From: Pseudomonadota bacterium
Lineage (GTDB): Bacteria; Desulfobacterota; Desulfovibrionia; Desulfovibrionales; Desulfovibrionaceae
Assembly (NCBI GenBank): GCA_023453335.1
Contig: JAEXTU010000176.1
Location: 1 to 6,166 of the forward strand
Length of the DNA stretch: 6,166 nt
Direction of reading: 5' to 3'
The notes under the pieces were generated by a model. The model ran no database searches and had not been told where the DNA came from. It saw only the letters and a program-made list of their open reading frames with translations. The position numbers and the translations under genes were made by a program. Positions 5,688 through 6,166 of the stretch are shown in pieces (position 1 is the stretch's first letter; every line of letters starts with the position of its first letter).

Positions 5688-6119
5688 ATGAGCAAGACCG
5701 CCTCGGACGGCGACAAGGTCCAGGTCCACTACCGCGGCACCCTCACCGACGGCTACGAGTTCGACTGTTCGCGGGGCCGCGACCCCCTGGAGTTCGTCAT
5801 CGGGCAGGGCTTCGTGATCCCCGGGTTCGAGAACGGGGTCAAGGGCATGGCCGTGGGCGAGACCAGGTCGGTCACCATCCCCGCGGACCAGGCCTACGGC
5901 CCCCGCGACGAGTCTCTCAAGGTGGACGTGGACCGCTCCGAGCTGCCCCAGGGCCTGGACCCCGAGACCGGCGCGGTGCTCCGGGTGCAGACCCCCCAGG
6001 GCGAGTTGCACATGACCGTGGTGGAGTCCACCGAGGCCAGCCTCACCCTGGACGGCAACCATCCCCTGGCCGGCAAGGACCTGGTCTTCGAACTGGAACT
6101 CATGTCCATTGAAGCCTAG
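5688..6119 (+). CDS. FKBP-type peptidyl-prolyl cis-trans isomerase, SlyD-like
   Basis: A 143-residue SlyD/FkpB-type FKBP that speeds cis-trans turns at proline bonds and usually also holds unfolded chains. The first FKBP part (1-72) shows VHYRGTL (13-19), YEFDCSRG (23-30), LEFVIGQGFVIPGFENGVKG (34-53) and the closing IPADQAYG (64-71). An insert-in-flap chaperone domain follows at about 72-118, where SlyD proteins carry it. GNHPLAGKDLVFELELMSIE (about 123-142) then completes the FKBP fold. This arrangement and length fit the short SlyD class. The His/Cys-rich nickel-binding tail of E. coli SlyD is absent, so a role in metal delivery is unlikely. No signal peptide is present, so it acts in the cytoplasm. 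GGAG (5678-5681) lies 6 bases before the ATG. Its TAG stop appears to overlap the start of a following gene by 11 bases. Confidence 0.95.
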   Translation: MSKTASDGDKVQVHYRGTLTDGYEFDCSRGRDPLEFVIGQGFVIPGFENGVKGMAVGETRSVTIPADQAYGPRDESLKVDVDRSELPQGLDPETGAVLRVQTPQGELHMTVVESTEASLTLDGNHPLAGKDLVFELELMSIEA

Positions 6120-6166
6120 CCTGTTGGCGGCCCTGGCCGCCCTGTTCGCCCTGCCCATGGCATTCA
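6109..6166 (+). CDS. Start of a probable secreted protein (3' end outside window)
   Basis: Starting at a TTG overlapping the FKBP stop region, the plus strand reads MKPSLLAALAALFALPMAF and stays open to the window edge. This is a textbook signal-peptide opening: one Lys, then a long Leu/Ala core. No ATG is available in frame before the core; another TTG at 6124 or the ATG at 6157 would shorten it. The Shine-Dalgarno is poor (GGAA about 11 bases upstream). If real, it overlaps the FKBP gene and is probably translated from the same message. Only 19 codons are visible, so its nature is unknown. Confidence 0.45.
   Translation, partial: MKPSLLAALAALFALPMAF

Noticed and set aside
5505..6158. A 217-codon open frame on the minus strand across the FKBP gene and part of the tRNA.
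   Set aside because: It is antisense to a clear FKBP gene, runs into a tRNA and has no recognisable family.

Overview
The window is a GC-rich bacterial chromosome segment (about 77% GC in a sampled 60-base line inside the large kinase gene). The organism is probably a Gram-negative proteobacterium or desulfobacterium. The evidence is a sensor kinase with a periplasmic solute-binding-type domain, a short SlyD-like FKBP isomerase and a tRNA with an encoded CCA end. The style resembles Desulfovibrio-type genomes, but that placement is an impression, not a proof.

Layout, left to right. (1) Bases 1-300, plus strand: the 3' end of a histidine kinase gene, holding its ATP-binding domain. (2) Bases 310-3162, minus strand: a 950-residue membrane hybrid sensor kinase (periplasmic binding domain, TM, PAS, PAS, HisKA, HATPase, REC), tail to tail with the first kinase and only 9 bases away. 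(3) Bases 3219-4304, minus strand: an ADP-ribosylglycohydrolase/J1-crystallin-like protein whose usual metal-binding acidic motifs are largely replaced. It lies 56 bases upstream of the kinase gene in the same direction. (4) Bases 4418-5355, minus strand: a compact cluster of Phd/YefM-like antitoxin, RelE/ParE-like toxin and a small membrane-anchored protein of unknown function. GC drops to about 52% in the membrane-protein gene. (5) Bases 5452-5541, minus strand: tRNA-Ser(UGA), with a recognisable promoter and a perfect 17-bp palindrome overlapping its -10 element. (6) Bases 5688-6119, plus strand, divergent from the tRNA: a SlyD-like FKBP peptidyl-prolyl isomerase. It is followed by the probable start of a secreted protein running off the right edge.

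The genes look like ordinary signalling and housekeeping genes flanking a small accessory insertion downstream of a tRNA gene. The two parts most worth a second look are the active-site-degenerate ADP-ribosylglycohydrolase next to a sensor kinase, and the toxin-antitoxin pair with a closely spaced membrane protein behind the tRNA-Ser gene. Nothing here can be called a new system from sequence alone.
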